Part shown: piece by piece, positions 1-6,809 of the stretch
How the letters are laid out: each line of letters starts with the position of its first letter
How positions within the stretch are numbered: the first letter of the stretch is position 1
Source of the DNA: Clostridia bacterium
GTDB taxonomy: Bacteria > Bacillota_A > Clostridia > Oscillospirales > CAG-272
Reading direction: 5' to 3'
NCBI GenBank assembly: GCA_017462145.1
Contig: JAFTRT010000200.1
Span: 1 to 10,352, forward strand
DNA length: 10,352 nt
Translations under genes and position numbers: made by a program
The notes under the pieces: generated by a model
The model's database searches: none
Seen by the model: only the letters and a program-made list of their open reading frames with translations
What the model was told of the DNA's origin: nothing

Positions 1-2156
1 CCGCCCAAGGCCTCCCACATCTCCTCACTCAAGTGAGGAGCGAAGGGACACAGCAGACGGATCAGCACCATCAGATCATCCTTTTCGATGGCACCGTGAT
101 CGGCCACCTCATTCACATAGCTCATCATAGCGGCAATCGCCGTATTGAACTTCATATCGTCAATGTCATTGGTAACCTTCTTAATGGTTTTATGCAGAGC
201 TCGCTCGGTCTTGTCGGTTCCGCTTCCGTCACGGATCAGATCGGGCAGGTCGGCAATGCGCTCCAAGAAGCGCTTACAGCCCTTGATGGAAGCCTGCGAC
301 CAAGGTGCACTCTTTTCAAAGTCACCAATGAACATTTCATACAAACGGAGAGAATCGGCACCGTATTCCCGAACGATATCGTCGGGATTGATCACGTTTC
401 CGCGAGACTTGGACATTTTTCCGCCGTCCTCACCCAAGATCATACCGTGAGCCGTTCTCTTCATATAAGGCTCCTTGCACTTGAGGATTCCCAGATCGTA
501 CAAGAACTTGGCCCAGAAACGGGAATACAGCAGATGAAGCGTTACGTGCTCCATACCGCCGTTGTACCAGTCTACGGGCATCCAGTAATCCAGTGCCTCG
601 GAAGCGGCCAATGCATTGACGTTCTTGGGATCGCAATAACGCAGGAAATACCAGGAAGAGCCTGCCCACTGGGGCATGGTATCGGTCTCACGCTTGGCAG
701 GCCCGCCGCAGACGGGACAGGTGGTATTGACCCACTCGTCGATCTTGGACAAGGGAGATTCTCCCGTGTCGGTAGGCTCATAGTGTTCTACGTTGGGAAG
801 GGTCACAGGCAACTGGGACTCGGGCACCTCGACCCATCCGCCGCAGTGCTCACAGTAAACCAACGGAACGGGCTCGCCCCAATATCTTTGACGGGAGAAG
901 ACCCAGTCACGAAGCTTGAAGTTGACCTGCTTGTGGCCGATGCCCTTGGCCTCCAGCCATTTGATGATCGTTTCCTTCGCATCCTTGACCTCAAGTCCGT
1001 TGAGGAAATCGGAATTACACAAAACACCGGTTGCCACATCGGTAAAGGCCTCGTTTTGTACGTCGCCGCCTGCTACAACCTCTACGATCGGCAGGTCAAA
1101 AGCCTTGGCAAAATCCCAGTCACGGGTATCGTGAGCGGGAACAGCCATAATGGCACCCGTACCGTATGTAGCCAGCACGTAGTCGGAAACGAAAATCGGA
1201 ATTTCCTTTTCGTTGACGGGATTGATGGCGCATATGCCCTCCAGACGAACGCCGGTCTTATCCTTCACCAGCTCGGTTCGCTCAAAATCGGACTTTTTGG
1301 ATGCCTCGTTCCGATAGTCGATGATGGCATCGTAATTGGTCAGCTTGTCACGCCATTTTTCAATGACCTCATGCTCGGGGGCGATGACCATATAAGTCGC
1401 ACCGAACAGGGTGTCGGGGCGGGTGGTATAAACCACCAAATCCTCCCCTGCGGTGGTACCGAAGGTGACTTCCGCACCATAGGAGCGTCCGATCCAGTTG
1501 ATTTCCTGGGTTTTGACCCGCTCGATAAAGTCCAGCCCCTCCAGGTCATCAATCAGCCGATCGGCATAAGCAGTGATCTTGAGCATCCACTGGCTCTTGA
1601 CCTTATGAACCACCTCGCTGCCGCAACGCTCACACACGCCGTTGACCACTTCTTCATTGGCCAACACGCACTTACAGGAGGTGCAGAAATTGACGTTCAT
1701 TTCTTTCTTATAAGCCAGACCGTTGCGGTACAGCTGGAGGACGATCCACTGCGTCCACTTGACGTAGTCGGGAGAGGTGGTATTGATCTCACGAGACCAG
1801 TCGAAGGAGAAGCCCAACATCTTGAGCTTATCCTTAAAGTGGCTGATGTTCTTCTCGGTCACCACAGCGGGATGGATCTTATTTTTGATGGCATAGTTTT
1901 CGGTGGGCAGACCAAAGGCATCCCAACCCATGGGGAACAGGACGTTATAGCCCTGCATTCTCTTTTTTCTCGCCACGATATCCATGGCGGTATAGGGACG
2001 GGGATGTCCGATGTGCAGACCCTGTCCGGAGGGATAGGGGAATTCCACCAGTGCGTAATATTTGGGCTTGGAATAATCGTTGGGAGCCTCAAAGGCCTTT
2101 TTCTCATCCCAAATGCCCTGCCACTTTTTTTCGATATCGGTATAATTGTACTTCAT
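1..2156 (-). CDS. leuS: Leucyl-tRNA synthetase LeuRS (3' end cut by window)
   Basis: Cytoplasmic class I aminoacyl-tRNA synthetase that charges tRNA-Leu with leucine using ATP. The 718 visible codons begin [12 protein letters not shown]. The HIGH signature is at residues 48-51 and KMSKS at 580-584. Two Cys4 zinc-ribbon-like sites are visible: C158/C161/C175/C178 and C435/C438/C480/C483. The CP1 editing domain carries the Thr-rich TTRPDTLFG motif from T244 and the HDTRD motif at 342-346, so editing looks intact. [10 protein letters not shown] follows the catalytic core directly, without the leucine-specific insertion known from E. coli LeuRS. The start at 2156 is preceded by AAGGA-type purines. 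By comparison with the family (about 800-860 residues), some 80-90 C-terminal residues lie outside the window. It follows rsfS after 29 bases and is probably co-transcribed with it. Identification is secure. Confidence 0.98.
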   Translation of the reverse strand, partial: MKYNYTDIEKKWQGIWDEKKAFEAPNDYSKPKYYALVEFPYPSGQGLHIGHPRPYTAMDIVARKKRMQGYNVLFPMGWDAFGLPTENYAIKNKIHPAVVTEKNISHFKDKLKMLGFSFDWSREINTTSPDYVKWTQWIVLQLYRNGLAYKKEMNVNFCTSCKCVLANEEVVNGVCERCGSEVVHKVKSQWMLKITAYADRLIDDLEGLDFIERVKTQEINWIGRSYGAEVTFGTTAGEDLVVYTTRPDTLFGATYMVIAPEHEVIEKWRDKLTNYDAIIDYRNEASKKSDFERTELVKDKTGVRLEGICAINPVNEKEIPIFVSDYVLATYGTGAIMAVPAHDTRDWDFAKAFDLPIVEVVAGGDVQNEAFTDVATGVLCNSDFLNGLEVKDAKETIIKWLEAKGIGHKQVNFKLRDWVFSRQRYWGEPVPLVYCEHCGGWVEVPESQLPVTLPNVEHYEPTDTGESPLSKIDEWVNTTCPVCGGPAKRETDTMPQWAGSSWYFLRYCDPKNVNALAASEALDYWMPVDWYNGGMEHVTLHLLYSRFWAKFLYDLGILKCKEPYMKRTAHGMILGEDGGKMSKSRGNVINPDDIVREYGADSLRLYEMFIGDFEKSAPWSQASIKGCKRFLERIADLPDLIRDGSGTDKTERALHKTIKKVTNDIDDMKFNTAIAAMMSYVNEVADHGAIEKDDLMVLIRLLCPFAPHLSEEMWEALG

Positions 2157-2185
2157 GTCCTTTTTCCTTCTCTCTATGGGTTGAC

Positions 2186-2554
2186 TTACGCCTCGTACAG
2201 CTTGTCCAAATTGTAAAACTCTCTCGCCTCACGGCTGAAGATGTGAACGATCACATGGCTATAGTCGAGGATCATCCATGCATTGTTGTCTCTTCCTTCG
2301 GTGCCGTAGGGAGCAACCTCCCGCAGGCCGATGCGGTATTCCACCTCATCTGCCAACGCCTTGATCTGTGTGGAGGAATGACCGGTACACAGCACAAAGT
2401 ACTCTGCGATCACTGTCTTATCCTCTACGTGCAAGACCTTGATATCATGTCCTTTTTTGGAGTCCAGGACATCGGCAATGGCTTTTGCCAATTCGGCGGC
2501 AGAAGCGCCGGCAAGAGACGGCAGCTGTTCGGCCGTCACTTCAAATTGATCCAT
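2186..2554 (-). CDS. rsfS: Ribosome silencing factor RsfS (DUF143)
   Basis: RsfS-family proteins bind ribosomal protein L14 (uL14) on the large subunit and block joining with the 30S subunit, which lowers translation under nutrient limitation. The 122-residue product carries the family pattern: a helix with [14 protein letters not shown] (21-34), the [15 protein letters not shown] segment (58-72) and the C-terminal block [17 protein letters not shown] followed by [10 protein letters not shown]. Family members are usually about 105-120 residues, so this one has a slightly long N-terminus. No later in-frame Met precedes the conserved core, and AAAGGA lies nine bases before the ATG, so the start is well supported. 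It is the first gene after a strong promoter and precedes leuS by 29 bases. Link to LCP, yqeK, nadD and yhbY is the usual Clostridia arrangement. Confidence 0.96.
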   Translation of the reverse strand: MDQFEVTAEQLPSLAGASAAELAKAIADVLDSKKGHDIKVLHVEDKTVIAEYFVLCTGHSSTQIKALADEVEYRIGLREVAPYGTEGRDNNAWMILDYSHVIVHIFSREAREFYNLDKLYEA

Positions 2555-2575
2555 TTGTTCGGTTCCTTTCTGTTT

Positions 2576-2587
2576 GCGGCAAGCCGC
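2576..2587 (-). other. Small hairpin in the rsfS leader
   Basis: On the minus strand GCGG-CTTG-CCGC forms a four-base-pair G/C stem closed by a CUUG loop, a known stable tetraloop type. It lies between the predicted transcription start (near 2599) and the rsfS Shine-Dalgarno. No U-run follows, so it is not a terminator. It may stabilise the 5' end or be incidental. Confidence 0.35.
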
Positions 2588-2605
2588 TCTTCTTCATACT
2601 TTATT

Positions 2606-2634
2606 ATTGTAATGCAAAAACCTGATTTTGTCAA
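2606..2634 (-). promoter_or_regulatory. Sigma-A type promoter for rsfS-leuS
   Basis: Read on the minus strand, a perfect -35 box TTGACA (2629-2634) is separated by exactly 17 bases from the -10 box TACAAT (2606-2611), which matches five of six consensus positions. Transcription would start near 2599, giving a leader of about 45 bases before the rsfS ATG. The surroundings are A/T rich, unlike the flanking genes. It is the only convincing promoter I see in the window and separates rsfS-leuS from the smc-to-LCP unit, although readthrough from upstream could still add to expression. Confidence 0.85.
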
Positions 2635-2643
2635 TACAAAATC
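2624..2643. promoter_or_regulatory. Perfect 8+8 inverted repeat over the -35 box (possible operator)
   Basis: The arms GATTTTGT (2624-2631) and ACAAAATC (2636-2643) are exact reverse complements around a four-base centre. The whole -35 hexamer at 2629-2634 lies inside. A symmetrical site at this place would suit a dimeric repressor that blocks sigma binding. Alternatively, in the readthrough transcript it would form an A/U-rich hairpin followed by AGGUUUUUG, which would be a weak terminator at best. No regulator gene is nearby, so the binding protein is unknown. Confidence 0.5.
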
Positions 2644-2676
2644 GAGGATTCCATCTCTTTTTCCCTCGTCACGAGG
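2643..2676 (-). other. Two mutually exclusive hairpins at the LCP stop codon
   Basis: On the minus strand CCTCG-TGA-CGAGG (2676 down to 2664) forms a five-pair stem whose loop is exactly the TGA stop codon of the LCP gene. The same CGAGG can instead pair with a second CCTCG at 2647-2643, across a 16-base loop. That second arm is followed by ATTTTGT, a poor U-rich tract. It might work as a weak terminator at the end of the upstream operon. The short stems keep confidence low. Confidence 0.3.
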
Positions 2677-3661
2677 CAATTTGGCTCATACGGTGCACCT
2701 GATATTCTGCATATTGCGCATACAATCGGGAAAATTCTTCGTTTCGATGATGGCAAAACCGTTCCTCTCGATCAAAGGAATCGGGTACCGCCCCGAACAG
2801 TGCAACCAACAGCTCCTCGGTTGCAGGGTGGGAGAGCACGTAATAAGAAGCACCGCTTGCACGAACGGTAGCTCCAACGCCCGGCAACCGCACGCAGAGG
2901 ACTGCCTCCTCCCGAACCTGCAAGGCCAGCTTTCCGAACGAGATCAGTTCCCCAAGGTTCAGATCGGTATCGGCGTCATCCAAAGCCAACAGAGCCAAAC
3001 GAAACAGCAAGGTCAAGTCTGCCTTTTGCCGCAGTGTGCGAAAGAAAGCGGCCAAAAATTGCTGTTGGGCATCCATCCGTCCCAAATCCCCGTTTTCATA
3101 TCCCGCACGGTATCGAACAAACTGCTCGGCGGCCTTGCCGTCTAAAGTCTGCGTTCCCGCAGGCAAGTCGATGACCAACCCCTGCACGGGGTCACGGTAG
3201 GTCATGGGCTCGGAAAGGGTCACCTCGACACCGCCCACGGCATCCACCGCCTTTTGCAGGACGTCCAGCTCCACACACAAATATCGTTCAATGGGCAAAC
3301 CAAAGCAATCGCTCAGATATTCGCACAGTTCTTCCATGCCGCCCAAGGATTGCATGGCACCGTTCAGCTTGCAATAGCTTCCGCTGTCATAGACCGCAAA
3401 GGTATCTCGGGGAAGCTGAAGAATTTGAACGCTTCCCTCCTGTGGCTCTGCCGACACCAGCATCAGCACGTCGCAAAGCCCCGATGCACGGTCTCTCCCC
3501 GCCACTAACACACGAAGAGGCTCCTGCGCCTCCTGCTTCGTTTTTTCGCTGTCGATCTCGTCCTCGGGACGGCCGCAGGATGCACAAAGTACCGACAAGA
3601 TCAAGGCCAATGCCGCCGCCAAGCAACGGCGGGGGAAAGCGCAAATGTGATTTCGTTTCAT
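2669..3661 (-). CDS. LytR-CpsA-Psr (LCP) family protein, predicted lipoprotein
   Basis: LCP enzymes transfer undecaprenyl-linked glycopolymers such as teichoic acids or capsule onto peptidoglycan outside the membrane. The 330-residue product has a basic start (MKRNHICAFPRR), a hydrophobic segment (about 13-25) and a lipobox-like CASC with Cys29, followed by a charged linker. The LCP domain shows LPRDT (83-87), KLNGA (98-102), VDAVGGVEV (139-147), FVRYRAGY (181-188) and DLGRMDAQQQ (192-201). The usual RSD-type motif is altered to GLCD, keeping the Asp. I chose the ATG at 3661 because GGAG lies six bases before it; an in-frame ATG at 3679 has no ribosome binding site and lies in a hairpin stem. 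Most LCP proteins have an uncleaved membrane anchor, so the lipobox is notable. Family is secure; the exact substrate is unknown. Confidence 0.9.
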   Translation of the reverse strand: MKRNHICAFPRRCLAAALALILSVLCASCGRPEDEIDSEKTKQEAQEPLRVLVAGRDRASGLCDVLMLVSAEPQEGSVQILQLPRDTFAVYDSGSYCKLNGAMQSLGGMEELCEYLSDCFGLPIERYLCVELDVLQKAVDAVGGVEVTLSEPMTYRDPVQGLVIDLPAGTQTLDGKAAEQFVRYRAGYENGDLGRMDAQQQFLAAFFRTLRQKADLTLLFRLALLALDDADTDLNLGELISFGKLALQVREEAVLCVRLPGVGATVRASGASYYVLSHPATEELLVALFGAVPDSFDREERFCHHRNEEFSRLYAQYAEYQVHRMSQIAS

Positions 3662-3667
3662 ATTCGT

Positions 3668-3701
3668 CTCCGTTCCCATATCGTAAGGATATGTAACGGA
3701 G
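3668..3701 (-). promoter_or_regulatory. Hairpin sequestering the LCP ribosome binding site
   Basis: In the 45 bases between yqeK and the LCP gene, minus-strand RNA can form CUCCGUU/AACGGAG (7 pairs; 3695-3701 with 3668-3674), a small internal loop, then CAUAUC/GAUAUG (6 pairs; 3688-3693 with 3677-3682) and a five-base loop. The GGAG Shine-Dalgarno of the LCP gene (3668-3671) is in the 3' arm. No U-run follows, so this is not a terminator. The yqeK stop codon is five bases upstream of the stem, so ribosomes ending yqeK could open it, coupling the two genes. DNA-level palindrome binding is an alternative. Confidence 0.55.
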
Positions 3702-3706
3702 TCGGC

Positions 3707-4339
3707 TTACGCCTCTGCTGCCTCCTCGACCAACAGAGCGTTGCGGGCAAGCACGCTGTCAAGACTGATGGGAACGCCCTCCTCTACCAGAGCGGAGATC
3801 GTCATATCCAAGGACAGCAAAATCGTTTTTCGCAAATGTCTGCACCTCTCTGATCTTGTCATGCGCTGCGGTTCAGCCTCCCAAAAGAAGTTTCGCAAGC
3901 GGACACAATCGGGGAAGGTGCGGGACAGATCGATATAATCGGCCAGGTACAGCAACCATTCCTCCACCGTCATTCCCTGCCGTCCCGTGGTATGATAGCG
4001 CACCGCCGACAAGAGCTCCGCTGTGGCAAATTGGGGATAGTCTGAAGGAATGACCAGTGCCGCCGTTTGGGCATGCAGGGTCTTGGGAGTCAAGCGGGCA
4101 TCGGTGGGAACCGGTGCTCCCATCCGCTTAAATAAGGCGATCTGCTCTTCGGTATTATGCTCCTTGGTGATATCGTGAAGCAATGCCGCCGCTCGGAGCC
4201 AGTGAGAGGCGTTGGGAGCATACAATGCCGCCAACCGCTCCACCATGGCTTCTACCTCCGCCGTATGACGAAAGCGGTAGGGTGACATTTGCGATGCCAC
4301 CTGTTCTCGCAAAGCATCCAGCATGGTCTCGGTGATCAT
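3707..4339 (-). CDS. yqeK: HD-domain YqeK, symmetrical Ap4A hydrolase
   Basis: YqeK proteins are metal-dependent HD-domain enzymes shown to cleave diadenosine tetraphosphate symmetrically into two ADP, limiting this alarmone-like nucleotide. The 210-residue product has the expected metal-ligand pattern in order: RFRHTAEVE (H25), the HD pair in ALLHDITKEH (H55, D56), LHAQTAA (H89), AVRYHTTGRQGM (H116) and YLADYIDLSR (D134). Length is close to the family norm of about 190-200. Its ATG overlaps the nadD stop as ATGA, and a strong GGAGG lies seven bases upstream inside nadD. Adjacency to nadD is the standard Firmicutes arrangement and the basis of some NadD/YqeK fusions; here the two are separate. 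Identification rests on motifs and context. Confidence 0.95.
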   Translation of the reverse strand: MITETMLDALREQVASQMSPYRFRHTAEVEAMVERLAALYAPNASHWLRAAALLHDITKEHNTEEQIALFKRMGAPVPTDARLTPKTLHAQTAALVIPSDYPQFATAELLSAVRYHTTGRQGMTVEEWLLYLADYIDLSRTFPDCVRLRNFFWEAEPQRMTRSERCRHLRKTILLSLDMTISALVEEGVPISLDSVLARNALLVEEAAEA

Positions 4340-4974
4340 GACGGTTCCTCCGCACCCTCGGTGTAAAGGCCGTTTTCCCGAATGAACTGTGCCACCTTGG
4401 GCGGCACCAGCCCGTCGATGGAGCGACCCTCGGCCACCCGCCGACGGATCTCGGTAGAGGACAGCTCGATGGGGTCGGTTACGATGCGGCGGAACATAAC
4501 ACCGTATTTTTCATAATAGTCGTTGATCTTTTCCACCACCCGACGGGTCAGAATGGGATCGTTTTCCCGACGGATATAGGTGGGGTAACAAAGCTTGAAA
4601 ATATCCTCAAATCGATACCACCGATCAAAAGTCAGCACCATATCGGTGCCGCACAGCAAAAACAAACGGGTATCGGGACGAGACAAGACTTTCAGGGTAT
4701 CGTAGGTATAGCTCTTCCCTCCCCTTTGAATTTCCATATCCGAGATGACCACCCCATCGGTATCGGCAAAGGCCAGCTCGCACATCCGCAGCCGAAAAAC
4801 GGGGTCATCCGAGAAGGTCACCTGCTTATGAGGCGGCAGGCAGGTTGGAATGACAAACAGATAATCCAGCTTCATCTGCTCCATAAACGCCTTGGCCGCC
4901 GCTACGTGTCCGTTATGAATGGGAGCAAAGGTACCCCCATAGACCCCTACACGCAAATAATCGTTTCCCGTCAT
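4336..4974 (-). CDS. nadD: Nicotinate-nucleotide adenylyltransferase NadD
   Basis: Transfers AMP from ATP to nicotinate mononucleotide to give deamido-NAD, an essential cytoplasmic step of NAD synthesis. The 212-residue product shows the nucleotidyltransferase core: GGTFAPIHNGH at 13-23 with the HxGH-type signature, PPHK at 47-50, GTD at 109-111 and SSTEIR at 172-177. Length is normal. The family motif is usually GGTFDP; here the Asp is Ala, which is unlikely to abolish activity because the catalytic HxGH is intact. The start overlaps the yhbY stop as ATGA, and only a weak Shine-Dalgarno-like GAG is present, suggesting translation by reinitiation from yhbY. The end overlaps yqeK in the same way. 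Confidence 0.97.
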   Translation of the reverse strand: MTGNDYLRVGVYGGTFAPIHNGHVAAAKAFMEQMKLDYLFVIPTCLPPHKQVTFSDDPVFRLRMCELAFADTDGVVISDMEIQRGGKSYTYDTLKVLSRPDTRLFLLCGTDMVLTFDRWYRFEDIFKLCYPTYIRRENDPILTRRVVEKINDYYEKYGVMFRRIVTDPIELSSTEIRRRVAEGRSIDGLVPPKVAQFIRENGLYTEGAEEPS

Positions 4975-5258
4975 AGCTCGATGCGCTTGCGGTTGACCGA
5001 TTCCCGATACAAAATGATCTTTCGGCCGACCACCCCGACGACGTCGGCTCCCACCGCCGCAGCCAGCATATCGGCCGCCTCACGGGGCGTTTCACCGCAA
5101 TTTTCCAATACGCTGAGCTTGATCAGCTCTCTTGCCGCCAATGCGTCGGACACGGTCTTGGCAAGATTTTCGCCCATGCCTCCTTTGCCAATCTGCATGA
5201 TGGCAGGCTCTCCGTTGGCCAACCCACGCAGATAAGCACGCTGTTTTGATGTCAACAT
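4971..5258 (-). CDS. yhbY: YhbY family RNA-binding ribosome assembly factor
   Basis: A single CRS1-YhbY (CRM) domain protein that associates with pre-50S particles. The 95-residue product fits the family length (about 95-100). Visible features are the N-terminal LTSKQRAYLRGLA helix, the IGKGGMGENL motif (GKGG at 24-27) of the KH-like fold, the ARELIKLSVLENC strand and the closing VGVVGRKIILYRES strand. The start is supported by CGGAGA a few bases before the ATG. It follows rdgB after 22 bases and overlaps nadD by four. In many Firmicutes obgE precedes yhbY; here rdgB takes that place. Confidence 0.95.
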   Translation of the reverse strand: MLTSKQRAYLRGLANGEPAIMQIGKGGMGENLAKTVSDALAARELIKLSVLENCGETPREAADMLAAAVGADVVGVVGRKIILYRESVNRKRIEL

Positions 5259-5280
5259 AGTATTCTCCGTTTTTTCTTGT

Positions 5281-5883
5281 TTATTCGTGTATGCGTCCGT
5301 TCTTCAGAGCCTCGGCAAACCGTGCAATGGCTCGTCCTCGGTGAGAAACAGCGTTCTTCTCTGTCTCACTCATCTGGGCAAAGGTCTTCCCCGCCGACTC
5401 ACAAAAGAACAGTGGGTCATAGCCAAAGCCGCCCTCTCCCTGCAATTGCTCCAGCATCACGCCTTCGCTCTCGCCTCGGAAGAACAGCGGATGGCTCGAA
5501 TCCTTGGGATCGACACAAGCAATCACGCATACAAACTTTGCAGATCGGTCGGTCTTTCCCTCCAATCTCTTTAAGAGATAGGCATTATTGGCCGCATCGT
5601 TTCCATGTTCTCCGGCATAGCGGGCAGAATAAACCCCGGGTTCACCGTTCAGAGCGTTCACCCAAAGGCCGGAATCCTCACCGATGCCGACGTATCCACT
5701 GTCGGCCGCCGCCAAAGCCTTGATCAGCGCATTGTCCTCAAAGGTCTCGCCGTTCTCATCGATCTCACCGACGATCCCAACATCCTCCAAGGAAAGAAGC
5801 TCCACATTCTCCGCATACTGTCGCAGAATGGTCTGCCACTCTGCGATCTTATGTCGATTGCGGGAAGCCAACACCAGCTTCAT
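5281..5883 (-). CDS. rdgB: XTP/dITP pyrophosphatase (RdgB/HAM1 family)
   Basis: Hydrolyses non-canonical purine nucleoside triphosphates (XTP, ITP, dITP) to monophosphate and pyrophosphate, keeping them out of DNA and RNA. The 200-residue product matches the family throughout: ASRNRHKIAEW near the start, ETFEDNALIKA (46-56), GEDSGLWVNAL (68-78), GVYSARYAG (83-91), GGFGYDP (151-157) and SHRGRA (180-185). The usual DDSG is EDSG; the second Asp (D70), matching the catalytic residue of E. coli RdgB, is kept. The ATG overlaps the ftsY stop as ATGA, with no well-placed Shine-Dalgarno, so coupled translation is likely. The name ylxX/ysnA/rdgB varies between species; the function is clear. Confidence 0.96.
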   Translation of the reverse strand: MKLVLASRNRHKIAEWQTILRQYAENVELLSLEDVGIVGEIDENGETFEDNALIKALAAADSGYVGIGEDSGLWVNALNGEPGVYSARYAGEHGNDAANNAYLLKRLEGKTDRSAKFVCVIACVDPKDSSHPLFFRGESEGVMLEQLQGEGGFGYDPLFFCESAGKTFAQMSETEKNAVSHRGRAIARFAEALKNGRIHE

Positions 5884-6809
5884 GCCTCTGCCCCGCTTTC
5901 CTCGGAGGCAAACAGTGCCTCCACAAACTCACGGCTGTCAAATTCCTGCATATCGTCAATCTTCTCGCCAACCCCCACGAATTTGACGGGGATATTCAGC
6001 TCTTGCTTGATGGAAATGACAATACCGCCCTTGGCCGTACCGTCCAGCTTGTTCAGAACCAAACCGGTCAGCGAGGCCGCCTGACAAAATTCCTTGGCCT
6101 GCAAAATGGCATTCTGTCCCGTGGTAGCATCCAACACCAAAAGATTTTCTCTGGCCGCATCGGGAAGCTCACGCTCAATGACACGGTTGATCTTTGCCAG
6201 CTCGTTCATCAGATTCTTTTTGTTATGCAACCGTCCCGCCGTATCAATGATCAACACGTCAGCCTGCTTCCGCTTGGCATACGCCGCCGCATCGAAGACC
6301 ACGGCCGCAGGGTCGCTCCCCTCGTTTTGACGCACCAGCTCCGCTCCCGACCGTTCACACCAAACGGCAAGCTGATCAATGGCCGCCGCACGGAAGGTAT
6401 CTGCCGCCGCAACCACCACCTTTTTTCCCTTTTGCACCAGTCGGTTCGAGATTTTTCCGATGGAGGTGGTCTTTCCTGCACCATTGACGCCAATGACCAG
6501 GATGACAGAGGGCGTCGTGGTCAGCTTCAGCTCTTCTCCATCTCCAATCATATCGGTGAGAATGTCCTTCAAGGCATCCATCACCTGCTCTTTTTCCTTG
6601 AGTCTGCCCGACTTGACATCGTCACGGAGACGCTCCATGATCTCCTCGGTGGCGTTGATGCCCACATCGGACATGATGAGCAGCTCCTCCAGCTCCTCCA
6701 AGAGATCCTCGTCCACCTTGACAAAGGCCTTTAAGACCTCGTCGATCTGTCCGAACAAGGCCTTTTTCGTCTTGGAAAGACCTGCCTTTAATTTATCCAA
6801 AAATGCCAT
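5880..6809 (-). CDS. ftsY: Signal recognition particle receptor FtsY
   Basis: SRP-type GTPase at the inner face of the membrane that receives ribosome-SRP complexes and passes them to SecYEG. The 309-residue product starts MAFLDKLKAGLSKTKK, the amphipathic lipid-binding helix. The N domain runs to about residue 95, followed by the G domain with GVNGAGKTT (107-115), DTFRAAA (137-143), DTAGR (189-193), NKLDGTAKGG (253-262) and GVGEKIDDMQEF (279-290). It lacks the long acidic domain of E. coli FtsY, as usual in Gram-positives. The start at 6809 is set by this conserved N-terminus; the reading frame stays open further upstream but only inside smc. It overlaps smc by 17 bases and rdgB by four. Confidence 0.97.
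   Translation of the reverse strand: MAFLDKLKAGLSKTKKALFGQIDEVLKAFVKVDEDLLEELEELLIMSDVGINATEEIMERLRDDVKSGRLKEKEQVMDALKDILTDMIGDGEELKLTTTPSVILVIGVNGAGKTTSIGKISNRLVQKGKKVVVAAADTFRAAAIDQLAVWCERSGAELVRQNEGSDPAAVVFDAAAYAKRKQADVLIIDTAGRLHNKKNLMNELAKINRVIERELPDAARENLLVLDATTGQNAILQAKEFCQAASLTGLVLNKLDGTAKGGIVISIKQELNIPVKFVGVGEKIDDMQEFDSREFVEALFASEESGAEA

Noticed and set aside
33..2216. Open frame of 727 codons on the plus strand opposite leuS
   Set aside because: It is codon-aligned with leuS, resembles no protein family I recognise, and is fully explained by missing TTA, CTA and TCA codons in leuS.
2624..2643. The A/T-rich inverted repeat as a classical intrinsic terminator
   Set aside because: The stem is almost all A/U pairs and the following AGGUUUUUG tract is interrupted; the position over the -35 box suits an operator better.
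2051..3145. Plus-strand open frame of 364 codons across the leuS-rsfS-LCP region
   Set aside because: It runs opposite three clearly real genes and through their promoter gap, with no family resemblance.
3662..3679. Upstream in-frame ATG of the LCP gene at 3679
   Set aside because: No ribosome binding site precedes it and it lies in a hairpin stem; the ATG at 3661 has GGAG at good spacing and gives a cleaner signal peptide.
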